Notes under the pieces: generated by a model | What the model was told of the DNA's origin: nothing | The model's database searches: none | What the model saw: only the letters and a program-made list of their open reading frames with translations | Part shown: piece by piece, positions 19,101 through 26,574 of the stretch | How positions within the stretch are numbered: the first letter of the stretch is position 1 | How the letters are laid out: every line of letters begins with the position of its first letter | From: Oscillospiraceae bacterium | GTDB taxonomy: Bacteria > Bacillota > Clostridia > Oscillospirales > Oscillospiraceae | Length of the DNA: 46,427 bases | Direction: 5' to 3' | Assembly (NCBI GenBank): GCA_017403885.1 | Contig: JAFRDM010000020.1 | Coordinates: 1 to 46,427, forward strand | Translations under genes and position numbers: made by a program

Positions 19101-20244
19101 CGCTCTCCGGCCCCGTGAGCAGCACGGAGATCACGCAGATCGTTTTTCCCTCCGGCGGGATGCCGCTGCGCAGATCCATGCGCGGGAGCCTCCGCGGGCG
19201 GACAAATCGTGAGAGGATCAGATCGGCAAGGCTCGCCGTCGCCTCGGAGATCGGCAGGAAAAGCAGCGCCGCCGTCCAAAAGCCCCGGCGGAAGCCCACG
19301 AGCAGGACCAGCGCCACCGAGAGGGCGAACCTCGCCGAAAAATAAAGGTCGCCGCGGGGCCTGCGTTCCTCATCCCAGAGGTAAAAGCCGATATGCCGCC
19401 CTTCGCCGCGGGAGCGCTCCAGAAGCTCTCTTGCAAGCTCCGGCGCGTCTTTTCCCTCTTTATCGGCCAGATATTCGAGTCTCCGCAGATACTCGCGCTT
19501 CGTCTGCGCGTCCATGCGCGGGAACTCGCCCGTCGCGTCGAGCGCGAGGATCATCCCCGGCATGTTCACGCGCTCCGAAAGCGCGTCAAGGTCCATGAGG
19601 GGCAGCTGCCGCAGCGCCGAAAAGAGCGCGGAAAGGATCGGCGCGCAGCCCTCCTGTCCCCCCGCGTCTCCGTCGGAGCGCTCCATTGCGCGGCAGACCT
19701 CCGCGAGCGCGGAGATCACGGCGCAGCGCGCAAAGGCTCCGAGCGCCTCCAGCTCGCTCTCGCGCAGCGGGCATACGCTTTGAAAGCCGTCGAGAAAGCA
19801 CTGCAGACGCTCCTCTGTCAGCTTGCCGCCGCCCGAACGCAGCAGCGCGCGGCAGAGCGCGAAAACAAGGTTTTCACCTCGCGCGGTCCGCAGCGCGGCA
19901 CAGGCGCGCAGGGCTTCCGCCGCGCTTTGACCTTCGCGTCGGGCCAGATAGAAGTTGTCGAGCATCCATTCCTCTGCTCCGCTGAGTTCCTCTCCGCGTC
20001 CCTCTTTCGCACAGAGCGCCTTATAGGCCCGCCGCAGCAAATTCATTTCCGCGCGCAGACGGCGCCGCTCGCTGCGCGGCTGGCCGACGCCGTCCGCGGC
20101 AAGCAGCCGCGCAGCCGAGGCCGCGTATGCGTTGAGCTTGCCGAGATCGATATTCAGTCCGGAAGAAACGATGTCCATACAGTCCCTCAGAAAAGAAAAA
20201 TTTGGATACTGCTTAGTTTCTCCCGTCCTTGCCGCCTTATTCAT
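13186..20244 (-). CDS. Cyclic beta-1,2-glucan synthase-like protein (GT84-like, glycoamylase-like, GH94-like)
   Basis: A 2352-residue membrane protein with three enzyme-like parts. After a helical N-terminus and membrane helices near 305-345 comes a processive glycosyltransferase region: VDSDTEIYPG near 504, HDAPEG near 617, and HRWVRGDWQ near 654 (the Q/RxxRW type). More helices follow (about 689-720 and 802-842). A glycoamylase-like domain spans about 850-1200, with glutamates in WGISESAFF (near 1121) and YGFYEAIDF (near 1191). The C-terminal half resembles GH94 phosphorylases, with GAGDWNDAL near 2085. Characterised synthases of about 2800 residues extend, cyclise and trim cyclic beta-1,2-glucan; this one is about 450 shorter. 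The ATG at 20244 has GGGAGA upstream. Confidence 0.85.
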   Translation of the reverse strand: MNKAARTGETKQYPNFSFLRDCMDIVSSGLNIDLGKLNAYAASAARLLAADGVGQPRSERRRLRAEMNLLRRAYKALCAKEGRGEELSGAEEWMLDNFYLARREGQSAAEALRACAALRTARGENLVFALCRALLRSGGGKLTEERLQCFLDGFQSVCPLRESELEALGAFARCAVISALAEVCRAMERSDGDAGGQEGCAPILSALFSALRQLPLMDLDALSERVNMPGMILALDATGEFPRMDAQTKREYLRRLEYLADKEGKDAPELARELLERSRGEGRHIGFYLWDEERRPRGDLYFSARFALSVALVLLVGFRRGFWTAALLFLPISEATASLADLILSRFVRPRRLPRMDLRSGIPPEGKTICVISVLLTGPESGARAARRLEELFFACGGAHSRGALSFGLLADLPAEKEQETEPDAAAIAAAENEIRALNVRHGGGFCLLSRARSFDGECWCGRERKRGALCELARLLGGEESELVVRGDAEALPGTRYILTVDSDTEIYPGSVEELIGAALHPLVRPETDAQRGTVVRGHAVIQPRVSMTLASASSTDFAVLFSGGGGSDPYGALCGDLMMDAFGAGGFSGKGLIEPQALLRCTAERLDGKGILSHDAPEGAYLRGALMGDEEFFDAFPAAPAAWFRRLHRWVRGDWQNIRFLFSRELPAVERARFFGKLRRSAVPVATLIALLAGFFSPARMGAAAAAAALCLLADLIAALGEALRSGRPARTRRWTRVLFGFGGAIVRDFMRLWLLPWEAWTCLSAAATALWRMGVSRRRLLEWETAAQAETRGGTPGDYARAMLPVLPLGLAVMLFSDAVIGRAAGLMWLLSPLTAWALSLPAAGEKTLSGQDAAYLRAAAADTWKYFSALCTAEEHFLPPDNYQSRPFRGAAHSVSPTNLGLAMTAAAAACDLGVIDKGEATAFLRCLVDTAERMPRFRGHFYNWYDTRTLEALTPPFVSTVDSGNLCAALLTAAAFASEAGEGDLAARLRALAEEMDFSFLFDETRALFVICCDTRRERAAGGWYDLMASEAMLTSYLAVARGEAPRRHWRALSRVRLRQDGYCGLASWTGTMFEYLMPTLFLPLARGSLLDESLRFCLYAQKRRAAPGMPWGISESAFFSIDAAGRYRYKAHGVGALALKRGMDAETVVSPYSSFLALPIDPRGAVKNLRRLEWRGMRGPYGFYEAIDFTPSRSAGETGERVLTTMAHHAAMSLCAAANALCAGSITRRFFSEARMAAFRPLLCERMDEGGAVLRRAHSREELPPRRVRREEPRSGGPGERGFCLLSNGDLTLSLDEMGEKGASLGELAVSDERLGGTRLTLRCGGKSIPLMPTVCSHWEMSAECCRYEYDAEGMRCTLELSVGGEASGIVYELSVSGEPDDCEAVLETLPLLAPLGEALDHPAFARLGFHARESDGLLLVRRIARRSDEDVYLAAACSVRAELRADKKGGSGTLLIPRLTLRAPLRCGEGPLRFALCVAHDAAEAVDGAKTLLGGMDRGRFVSAAAALLGMQERAVDGAMALAAAIRSFHAREAAAKSELWRYDVSGDLPILLCPAGAREEEELLRQFCLLRSLNVAAELIFVSGETGEYPGRARERIERSLARLGLEALLGVPGGVQIVPTEGESALASRAAFAVGRARAEREAMPALETGRRSGANEIPFAFDGEGGFGFSLPGALPPKPWQMIFTARDRGWLVSECGSGWMWLQNAREGRVNPPPLTPESAAGSEQLWAETPRGRVSLFAAEDNVVCRIRWSSACARWEKTIGGQKVVLTGFLDPASGARVFSIDGAEGMTICWRLETVIGASDGAAVRCGFSDGLFRAENPESFIRGMRFLAGVSAPAHCRCDWAEAGMLLCFTAGKSERLVCGVCAEETIRSLCGRENAEAALAAALAEKEKRRRLFSLRCSDKGLEHYMNGWCLTQIYARIEARTSLYQSGGAIGFRDQLQDAVNLLLVESESCRARILDCCRHQYVEGDVMHWWHAHPEGDRGVRTRCSDDLLWLCWALGEYAEATGDLSLCGERTPWLVSQPLGENERDRYETPRASEHTNSVLDHALRALKCCASRGFGPHGLPLMGAGDWNDALSDCGGESVWLAFFLCFTARSMTKLLSRCGREDEARRCRALAERMLEAAESCYNGRWYERAYPAHGDMGAHGRRIDSIVQSWAVFCGAKHAAEALEHALCRLVDGEKGIVKLLAPPFGADEERFGYITSYGEGCRENGGQYTHAAIWLARACFRAGRADAGWEILSMLLPEGREISSYGAEPYVLPADVCAAPGHEGEAGWTWYTGSAGWFFRTVTEDLLGLRQRGGVISADPPACTLFRIEELAVKGEKVITKGLPKRKRE

Positions 20245-20276
20245 AGCGCCGAGCTCTCCCTGACAAGAAAAAAGCC

Positions 20277-20305
20277 TTGACAGCGGATCGCGGCTCTGCT
20301 ATAAT
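20277..20305 (+). promoter_or_regulatory. Consensus sigma-A promoter of ylxM-ffh operon
   Basis: TTGACA (20277-20282), a 17-base spacer and TATAAT (20300-20305) with an extended TGC form a perfect consensus promoter, giving a leader of about 40 bases before ylxM. Confidence 0.9.
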
Positions 20306-20352
20306 CCATTCGTTGTAAAGTCAAAATGCTTGACAGAAAGGAAGGCTGCGAC

Positions 20353-20712
20353 ATGGCTGAGGACAGAGTGATGCAAAGCCTGTTGCTGGACTTCTATGGC
20401 GAGCTGCTGACGGACAAACAGCGCGAATGCTGCGAGCTCCACTTCAATGAGGACCTTTCGCTCGCCGAGATCGCCGAGCAATGCGGCGTCTCCCGGCAGG
20501 GCGTGTGGGACAATATTCGGCGCGGTGTGGCCGCGCTGGAGGAGATCGAGGCCAAAACCGGGCTGATCCGCCGCTTTTCCGAGACGCAGAACGGTCTTGA
20601 CAGGCTGGACGGGACGGTCCGCGCTCTGCTCGCCCTCCCGCTGGAGCCGGAAGGCAGAGAGCTTGCCGAAAAGCTGCGGCAGGAGATTCGCGCGCTGCGC
20701 ACGAGAGGATAA
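20353..20712 (+). CDS. ylxM: YlxM-family sigma-70-region-4-like DNA-binding protein
   Basis: This 119-residue protein has the YlxM/UPF0122 pattern: LLLDFYGELLTDKQRECCELHFNEDLSLAEIAE, then the helix-turn-helix GVSRQGVWDNIRRGVAALEEIE, similar to sigma factor region 4, and a helical tail. It always sits just before ffh in Firmicutes and is thought to affect signal recognition particle function or expression. AAGGAAGG lies before the ATG at 20353; an in-frame ATG at 20326 lacks a ribosome site. ffh begins 3 bases after its stop. Confidence 0.9.
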   Translation: MAEDRVMQSLLLDFYGELLTDKQRECCELHFNEDLSLAEIAEQCGVSRQGVWDNIRRGVAALEEIEAKTGLIRRFSETQNGLDRLDGTVRALLALPLEPEGRELAEKLRQEIRALRTRG

Positions 20713-20715
20713 ACT

Positions 20716-22095
20716 ATGGCGTTTGAGAGCTTGTCCGAAAAACTGAATGCGGCCTTCAAGCGTCTGCGCGGCAAAGGCAGACTGACGCCGGCCGACGTCA
20801 GAGAGGCGATGCGCGAGGTACGCATGGCCCTTCTGGAGGCGGACGTCAGCTACAAGGTCGTCAAGGACTTTACAAAGTCCGTGACCGAGCGCGCCAGCGG
20901 CGCCGACGTACTGGAGTCCCTCTCCCCGGCGCAGATGGTCATCAAGATCGTCAACGAGGAGCTCTGCTCGCTCATGGGCGGGGCCAACCAGAAGCTCAAC
21001 ATCTCCTCCCGCTCGCCGAGCGTTGTAATGCTCGTCGGCCTGCAGGGCGCGGGCAAGACCACCAACGGCGCCAAGCTCGCCGCCTATATGCGCAAACAGG
21101 GCAAGCGCCCGCTGCTGGCCGCCTGCGACATTTACCGTCCGGCCGCGATAGCGCAGCTGGAGACCGTCGGCAGGCAGCTTGACCTGCCTGTGTTCCAAAT
21201 GGGGCAGACGGACCCTGTCGACATCGCGAAGGCCGCGATCGAGCACGCGAAAAAGCACGGCAACGACCTTGTCTTTCTCGACACTGCCGGTCGCCTTCAC
21301 ATCGACGAGGAACTGATGGATGAGCTGCGCCGCATCCGCGATGCGGTGGAGCCCGCTGAGATCCTGCTGGTCGTCGACGCGATGACGGGCCAGGATGCGG
21401 TCAACGCCGCGAGCGCCTTTGACGAGGCGTTGGGCGTGACGGGCGTGATGCTCACGAAGCTCGACGGTGACGCAAGAGGCGGCGCTGCGCTCTCGATCCG
21501 CGCCGCGACCGGCAAGCCGATCAAGTTTATCGGCGTGGGTGAAAAGCTCGACATGATCGAACCCTTCCACCCCGACCGCATGGCCTCGCGTATCCTCGGC
21601 ATGGGCGACGTGCTGACGCTTATCGAAAAAGCCGAGCAGAGCTTTGACGAGAAAAAGGCGCTCGAGGCGGCCGAAAGGCTGCGCGCCAACCGCTTCACGC
21701 TGACCGACTATCTCGACCAGATGTCGCAGCTCAAAAGCATGGGCGACCTCGAGAGCATCGCCTCGATGATCCCCGGCATGAACGCCGGCGCGCTCAAGGG
21801 CGCGAAGATCGACGACCGACTGATGGCACGGCAGGAGGCGATCATCCTTTCGATGACGCCCGCCGAACGCGAAAACCCCTCGCTCCTCAATTCCAGCCGC
21901 AAAAAGCGCGTGGCCGCCGGCTCCGGCACGCAGGTCGTCGACATCAACCGTCTTCTGAAGCAGTACGAGTCCATGCAGCAGATGATGAAGCAGTTCTCCG
22001 GCAAAAACATGAAGAAGATGCAGAAGAAGCTCGGAAAAATGGGCGGCCTCGGCGGCATGAGCGGCCTCGGCGGCTTCGGAAGCTTCGGTTTTTAA
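20716..22095 (+). CDS. ffh: Signal recognition particle GTPase, Ffh/SRP54
   Basis: This 459-residue protein binds SRP RNA and hydrophobic signal sequences and delivers ribosomes to the membrane receptor FtsY. The N domain is followed by the GTPase: P-loop GLQGAGKTT near 108, the insertion-box CDIYRPAAIAQL, DTAGRLH, and TKLDGDARGGAAL. The C-terminal M domain is methionine-rich (MQQMMKQFSGKNMKKMQKKL) and ends in a glycine-rich tail. No SRP RNA gene is seen nearby. Confidence 0.97.
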   Translation: MAFESLSEKLNAAFKRLRGKGRLTPADVREAMREVRMALLEADVSYKVVKDFTKSVTERASGADVLESLSPAQMVIKIVNEELCSLMGGANQKLNISSRSPSVVMLVGLQGAGKTTNGAKLAAYMRKQGKRPLLAACDIYRPAAIAQLETVGRQLDLPVFQMGQTDPVDIAKAAIEHAKKHGNDLVFLDTAGRLHIDEELMDELRRIRDAVEPAEILLVVDAMTGQDAVNAASAFDEALGVTGVMLTKLDGDARGGAALSIRAATGKPIKFIGVGEKLDMIEPFHPDRMASRILGMGDVLTLIEKAEQSFDEKKALEAAERLRANRFTLTDYLDQMSQLKSMGDLESIASMIPGMNAGALKGAKIDDRLMARQEAIILSMTPAERENPSLLNSSRKKRVAAGSGTQVVDINRLLKQYESMQQMMKQFSGKNMKKMQKKLGKMGGLGGMSGLGGFGSFGF

Positions 22096-22098
22096 TCG

Positions 22099-22127
22099 TT
22101 TACACCGCGCCGTGCGCGCTTTGTAAA
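22099..22127 (+). other. Stem-loop in the ffh-rpsP gap
   Basis: TTTACA (22099-22104) and TGTAAA (22122-22127) flank an inner CGCGC-CGT-GCGCG hairpin. AAAATATT follows, not a T-run. It may be a partial terminator or an mRNA-processing site between ffh and the more highly expressed ribosomal gene. Confidence 0.4.
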
Positions 22128-22174
22128 ATATTAACTTGCAAAAATCACAGAAAAATGTATGGAGGTGAATATAC

Positions 22175-22411
22175 ATGGTCAAAATCAGACTTCGCAGAAT
22201 GGGCGCCAAGAAGGCTCCTTACTACCGTGTCGTCGTTGCCGATTCCCGTTCTCCGCGTGACGGACGCTTCATCGAAGAACTGGGCGTCTATGATCCGATG
22301 GCGGAGGGCAGCAAGCTCAACCTCGACGTCGAGCGCGTAAAGTACTGGATCTCCCAGGGTGCGCAGCCCACCGATACCGTTCGCGGTCTTCTCAAAAAGA
22401 TCGAAGCGTAA
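22175..22411 (+). CDS. rpsP: 30S ribosomal protein bS16
   Basis: This 78-residue protein begins [37 protein letters not shown], the classic bS16 sequence, and has the expected length. A near-perfect GGAGGTG site lies before the ATG. It sits in the usual Firmicutes order after ffh and before the KH-domain gene. Confidence 0.98.
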   Translation: MVKIRLRRMGAKKAPYYRVVVADSRSPRDGRFIEELGVYDPMAEGSKLNLDVERVKYWISQGAQPTDTVRGLLKKIEA

Positions 22412-22426
22412 TAGGAGCGATCAATC

Positions 22427-22657
22427 GTGAAAGAACTTCTGACCTATGTTGTGCAGAGCCTGGTCGATCATCCCGACGAGGTCTCTGTGACCGAGCGCAA
22501 AGCCGACGGCGAGACCGTTTTTGAGGTCCGCGTCGCCGACGGCGATATGGGCAAGGTCATTGGCCGTCAGGGGCGGATCGTCAAGCAGATCCGCGTTCTG
22601 ATGCGCGCTGTCGCCCAGAGAAAGGGCAAAAAGGTTTCCGTAGAGATCATGGACTGA
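22427..22657 (+). CDS. khpA: KH-domain RNA-binding protein KhpA
   Basis: This 76-residue protein is one KH domain with the GxxG loop in GKVIGRQGRIVKQIRVLMRA. KhpA (YlqC) pairs with KhpB in Firmicutes to bind many RNAs and affect cell length and division. The start is GTG at 22427 with AGGAG 9 bases upstream; no ATG fits. It follows rpsP by 15 bases and ends at a strong terminator. Confidence 0.93.
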   Translation: MKELLTYVVQSLVDHPDEVSVTERKADGETVFEVRVADGDMGKVIGRQGRIVKQIRVLMRAVAQRKGKKVSVEIMD

Positions 22658-22671
22658 TCTCCCCCGAAAGC

Positions 22672-22711
22672 AAAACCCCCGGTACCGCATACGGTACCGG
22701 GGGTTTTATTG
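22672..22711 (+). terminator. Terminator of the ylxM-ffh-rpsP-khpA operon
   Basis: A 16-bp perfect stem (22672-22687 with 22692-22707) around a CATA loop ends in TTTTATTGTT. Confidence 0.92.
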
Positions 22712-22714
22712 TTC

Positions 22715-22813
22715 TCAGCCCTGTCGTCCGCTTCCCGGAGCCGCGCCGCAGCCGGCAGCCGAAACGCTCAGGGCCGGAGCAGGCAGGATCGCGGTCGTTT
22801 TCTTCCTCAGCAT
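22715..22813 (-). CDS. Possible 32-residue micro-lipoprotein
   Basis: This short reading frame encodes a 32-residue peptide: MLRKKTTAIL, a mildly hydrophobic core, then SVSAAGC, which fits a lipobox, and a short Gly/Ser-rich tail GAAPGSGRQG. AGGAGAG lies 6 bases before the ATG and TACAAT (22834-22839 on the minus strand) about 20 bases before it, though no good -35 is visible. Two prolines in the core weaken the signal peptide. It lies after the terminator of the ABC ATPase gene. It could be a real peptide, or the remnant of a lost lipoprotein gene. Confidence 0.35.
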   Translation of the reverse strand: MLRKKTTAILPAPALSVSAAGCGAAPGSGRQG

Positions 22814-22911
22814 GGCGCTCTCCTGCCGGTCAGATTGTATCCCACGGAAAAGAACAGCTCTTTTCCCAAAAGAAAACCCGAAAAACATGAACGGATCGCT
22901 GCGGAAATGAA

Positions 22912-22940
22912 AACAGCGCCCGGAAACCCGGGCGCCGTTT
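22912..22940 (-). terminator. Terminator of the malEFG-msmK-type operon
   Basis: GCGCCCGG (22916-22923) pairs with 22928-22935 around a four-base loop, followed on the minus strand by GTTTTC. It sits just after the ATPase stop. The remaining gap to 22711 holds only the possible micro-lipoprotein. Confidence 0.7.
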
Positions 22941-22952
22941 CAACAAACGGGA

Positions 22953-24083
22953 TCAGTCCTCGGAAACGAGCAGATTCTTCTGCGTCTCCTTGTCGAAGAA
23001 ATGCATGACCTTGCCCTTAAAGCTGATGAACAGCTCCTTGCCGCGGACGAGCGAGGCGCGCTCCTCGGCGGAGAGATCGACAGTCGGGATGCGGACGATC
23101 AGGCGCGTGCCGTCCTCGGTGAAGACGTGCAGGTGCAGCTCGCTGCCCATCATCTCGTTGACCTCGAGCGTGCAGGGGATGGCGTTCTCGCCGGTCTTGG
23201 AGAGCGCGATATGCTCCGGGCGGACGCCGAGCAGGATCTCGCCGGGCTTTGCGTCGGCCTTGGCGAGCATCTCGCCCTTTTCGCCATCGACGACGATCTT
23301 CGAGCCGAAGGGCGTGACATAGTACTTGCCGCCCTCCTTGACAAGCTCGGTGGACATGATGTTCATCTTCGGCGCGCCGATGAATTCGGCCACGAAGAGG
23401 TTCTTCGGCATCTCAAAGACCTCGGTCGGCGTGCCGACCTGCATGATATAGCCGTCCTTCATGATAACGATGCGATCGCCCAGCGTCATGGCCTCGGTCT
23501 GGTCGTGCGTGACGTAGATGAAGGTCGTGTTGAGCTTCTGGCGCAGGAGGATGATCTCGGCGCGCATCTGGTTGCGCAGCTTGGCGTCGAGGTTGGACAG
23601 AGGCTCATCCATCAGGAAAACCTTGGAGTTGCGGACCATGGCGCGGCCGATGGCCACACGCTGGCGCTGGCCGCCGGACAACGCGCGCGGCTTGCGCAGC
23701 AGGTAATCCGTGATTCCCAGGATCTCGGCCGCGTTGGTGACCTTCTCGTAGATCTCGTCCTCGGGCACCTTCTGCAGGCGCAGAGAGAAGGCGATGTTGT
23801 CATACACGGTCATGTGCGGATACAGGGCGTAGTTCTGGAAGACCATCGCGATGCCGCGGTCTTTGGGCTGGAGGTCGTTGACGACTTCGCCGTCGATCTC
23901 GACGGTGCCGCCGGAGATTTCCTCAAGACCGGCGATCATGCGCAGAGTCGTGGATTTGCCGCAGCCAGAGGGGCCGACGAAGACGACGAATTCCTTGTCC
24001 TTGATGTCCAGGTCGAAATCGTGCACGGCGACGACCTTGTTGTCATAAACTTTCTGGACTTTTGTCAGTTTCACACTTGCCAT
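22953..24083 (-). CDS. Sugar ABC transporter ATPase, MsmK/UgpC/MalK type
   Basis: This 376-residue cytoplasmic ATPase would power the MalF/MalG-like permease encoded upstream. It has Walker A (GPSGCGKST), the Q-loop (VFQNYALYPHMTV), the signature LSGGQRQRVAIGRAM, Walker B (KVFLMDEPLSNLDAKLR) and the H-loop THDQTEAM. The C-terminal TOBE/OB regulatory domain (from about 240, with VRPEH near 305) is the MalK/UgpC kind. In many Firmicutes one such ATPase serves several sugar importers, so this copy may be shared. AAAGGAG precedes the ATG at 24083. It is the last gene of the operon. Confidence 0.92.
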   Translation of the reverse strand: MASVKLTKVQKVYDNKVVAVHDFDLDIKDKEFVVFVGPSGCGKSTTLRMIAGLEEISGGTVEIDGEVVNDLQPKDRGIAMVFQNYALYPHMTVYDNIAFSLRLQKVPEDEIYEKVTNAAEILGITDYLLRKPRALSGGQRQRVAIGRAMVRNSKVFLMDEPLSNLDAKLRNQMRAEIILLRQKLNTTFIYVTHDQTEAMTLGDRIVIMKDGYIMQVGTPTEVFEMPKNLFVAEFIGAPKMNIMSTELVKEGGKYYVTPFGSKIVVDGEKGEMLAKADAKPGEILLGVRPEHIALSKTGENAIPCTLEVNEMMGSELHLHVFTEDGTRLIVRIPTVDLSAEERASLVRGKELFISFKGKVMHFFDKETQKNLLVSED

Positions 24084-24114
24084 ACTGAATTCTCCTTTTC
24101 ACATCTTGGCCTTA

Positions 24115-25011
24115 TCAGCCCTTGACAGCGCCGCCGGTGACGCCCTCGACATAGTATTTCTGCAGGCACATGAACAGGACCGCCACGGGGATCGCGACGA
24201 TCACGCCGCCGGCGCAGAACATGGTGTAGCGCGCGCCGATCTGGTCAAGATTCAACCAGTTGTACATACCGACAGCCACGTTCATGCCGGCCGAGGTGCC
24301 GAAGGAGACGTACCTGGCGAACACAAAGTCGCCCCAGGGGCCCATGAAAGCGGTCAGGACCGTGTAGATGACGATAGGCTTGGCCAGCGGCAGGATGATC
24401 TTGGTCAGCACCTGCGCTCTGGTCGCGCCGTCGACGCGGGCCGCCTCGTCAAGCGATTTCGGGATCGTGTCGAAAAAGCCCTTGGACACATAGTAACCCA
24501 TGCCGGATGAGGCAATATACACCAGGATCAGGCCGGGTACGGCGTTGGCCTGGGTCAGACCGAGGTCCTTCAGGACGCGGTAGAGGATGATCATGGTGAG
24601 CATGCCGGGGAACATACCGAGGATCAGCATCAGACGCATCAGCGTGCTGCGCATCTTGAAGCGGAAACGGGAGAGCGTGTAGCTCATGCACAGAACGATG
24701 ATCGTCTGCAGCACGGCCACGACGAGCGCGATGATGAAGGTGTTGAGGTACCACTTTTTGAAGTCGGACTTCCACAGGTTGATGTAGTTGTCAAGACCCC
24801 ACTGCTGCGGGACGACATAGCCGACCTGCCAGGTGGACTCGCAGCGGAAGGACTGCAGCACGATAAAGACGAAGGGAAGGAGCCAGATCACGCTCATCAC
24901 GATCAGGATGATGTAGATGATCGTGTTCGCGATCGTATTGCTGGCCTTCAGGCCCATGTGGCGCTTGAGGCGCACCTGGCCGTTTTCCATGACAGTATTC
25001 TCGTTATTCAT
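24115..25011 (-). CDS. Maltodextrin-type ABC transporter permease, MalG-like
   Basis: This 298-residue protein has six predicted membrane helices and the EAA loop LDEAARVDGATRAQVLTKIILPLAKPI that docks on the ATPase. PFVFIVLQSFR near the N-terminus is typical of MalG. The ATG at 25011 overlaps the last base of the malF-like stop (TGATG), with GAGGAGG upstream; a GTG one codon earlier is less likely. The ATPase gene follows after 31 bases. Confidence 0.92.
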   Translation of the reverse strand: MNNENTVMENGQVRLKRHMGLKASNTIANTIIYIILIVMSVIWLLPFVFIVLQSFRCESTWQVGYVVPQQWGLDNYINLWKSDFKKWYLNTFIIALVVAVLQTIIVLCMSYTLSRFRFKMRSTLMRLMLILGMFPGMLTMIILYRVLKDLGLTQANAVPGLILVYIASSGMGYYVSKGFFDTIPKSLDEAARVDGATRAQVLTKIILPLAKPIVIYTVLTAFMGPWGDFVFARYVSFGTSAGMNVAVGMYNWLNLDQIGARYTMFCAGGVIVAIPVAVLFMCLQKYYVEGVTGGAVKG

Positions 25012-26555
25012 CACTGGAAATCCTCCTCGTTCTTGATGGAGGGCAGGACGCTGTAGACGACCAGCGAGATGATCGCGGAGATGGCGAACACCAGGATACC
25101 GACGACCGAAGCCATATTGTACTTGGATTCAGCGCCCATGGTGATCTTGAACAGCCACGTGATCAGCAGGTCCGTGTGGCCCACCGAGCCCGCGGCCGTC
25201 GATAGCGCGGCGTTTGTCGGCGCCCCTCCTGTCAGCAGGTAGATAACGTTGAAGTTGTTCATGTTCCCGATGAAGCTCGTCAGCAGATACGGGCCCGTGA
25301 TGAACAGCATGTAGGGCAGCGTGATCTTGGTATACTGCTGCCAGGCGTTCGCGCCGTCGATGCGGGAGGACTCGTAGAGATCGGCGGGGATATTCATCAG
25401 GATACCGGTGGCGATGAGCATCAGATAGGGGATGCCGATCCAGATGTTGACCAGAATGACCGTAATGCGCGCCCAGGTGGGATCCTCCCAGAAGGGAAGC
25501 TCGTTGCCCGGGGTGATCCAGCCGAGGTTGATCAGCGAAAGGTTGATCAGGCCGTTCTTGGCGAACATCTTGCCGACGTACAGCAGGGAGATGAACTGCG
25601 GGATGGCGATCGTCAGCACGAGGATCGTACGCCAGACCTTTTTGAGCTTTATGCCCTTCTTGTTGATCATCATGGCGACGAACATGCCGAGGAAATAGTT
25701 CGTGAAGGTGGCGAAGAAGGCCCAGATGAGCGTCCATGTCAGGATCTCGCCGAAGGCGGCGGAGTAGCTTGTGCCGCCGGAGGACCAGCCGAGCATGGTG
25801 TTGAAGTTGTCAAGGCCCACCCAGGTGAAGAGGTTGTTCAGGCCGTCGTGCGTGCCGTCGTAGTTGGTGAACGCCACCAGGATCATGAAGACGATCGGCA
25901 TGACGGTAAAGACGAGGATGCCGGTAAGCGGCAGAGCCAGCAGGGTCTTATAGAACTGCTCGTCAACGAGCGCGCGAAGGTCGTCCCTGCCGGAGGAGAG
26001 ATGGCGGCCGGAGCGCTCGTAATCCTGTGCGATCTTGTTCTGCTTGATGTTGAGACGCCAGGTGTAGATGAACGCGATGATGAAGAAGATCGTCAGCACG
26101 CCGTAGAGCAGGATGCGGAAGGAGTTATCGCCGTAGACGACGCGCTCGACAGTCTGTCCGAAGACGTTCTCCGTCACCTTGTGCACGCCCTGGTCGCCCA
26201 GGTTGTCCAGCTTACCCAGCCAGAAGAGGCCGCCCTGCGGGAGGACCATATAGACGATGAATACCGCTTCGAAGAGCAGGAACATCAGTCCGCGCAGGAC
26301 TTGGCCGCGCGCCATGGAGCCGAGGCCCATGACGAGATAGGAGCCGCGGGTCTTCCAGTCGCCTTCCTTGAAGGTCTTGCCGAGATCCGCGAATTCCCGG
26401 CCTATGCCGAGACCGAGCTTCTTGAAGAAACGCCCGATACCGAGGAAAAAGCGTCCGATCGCGGCGGGGATCGCCAAAAAGAAGCTCTCCAGTTTATAGA
26501 GGAATTTCTGACCCTTTGACAGCTTCAGATATTCCAGATCGCTGTATCTTTTCAT
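25011..26555 (-). CDS. Maltodextrin-type ABC transporter permease, MalF-like
   Basis: This 514-residue permease is longer than usual single-domain permeases. The first 190 residues hold a basic amphipathic region (GRFFLGIGRFFKKLGLGIGREF), then two or three extra helices and a periplasm-side loop, as in long MalF proteins. The core transporter follows (TGILVFTVMPIVFMILVAFTNY), with the EAA loop LYESSRIDGANAWQQYTKITLPYMLF near 410. It would pair with the MalG-like protein. The ribosome site AAAGGGGCAATGTT is ordinary. A stable hairpin lies between the binding-protein gene and this start. Confidence 0.92.
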   Translation of the reverse strand: MKRYSDLEYLKLSKGQKFLYKLESFFLAIPAAIGRFFLGIGRFFKKLGLGIGREFADLGKTFKEGDWKTRGSYLVMGLGSMARGQVLRGLMFLLFEAVFIVYMVLPQGGLFWLGKLDNLGDQGVHKVTENVFGQTVERVVYGDNSFRILLYGVLTIFFIIAFIYTWRLNIKQNKIAQDYERSGRHLSSGRDDLRALVDEQFYKTLLALPLTGILVFTVMPIVFMILVAFTNYDGTHDGLNNLFTWVGLDNFNTMLGWSSGGTSYSAAFGEILTWTLIWAFFATFTNYFLGMFVAMMINKKGIKLKKVWRTILVLTIAIPQFISLLYVGKMFAKNGLINLSLINLGWITPGNELPFWEDPTWARITVILVNIWIGIPYLMLIATGILMNIPADLYESSRIDGANAWQQYTKITLPYMLFITGPYLLTSFIGNMNNFNVIYLLTGGAPTNAALSTAAGSVGHTDLLITWLFKITMGAESKYNMASVVGILVFAISAIISLVVYSVLPSIKNEEDFQ

Positions 26556-26574
26556 AACATTGCCCCTTTATAAA

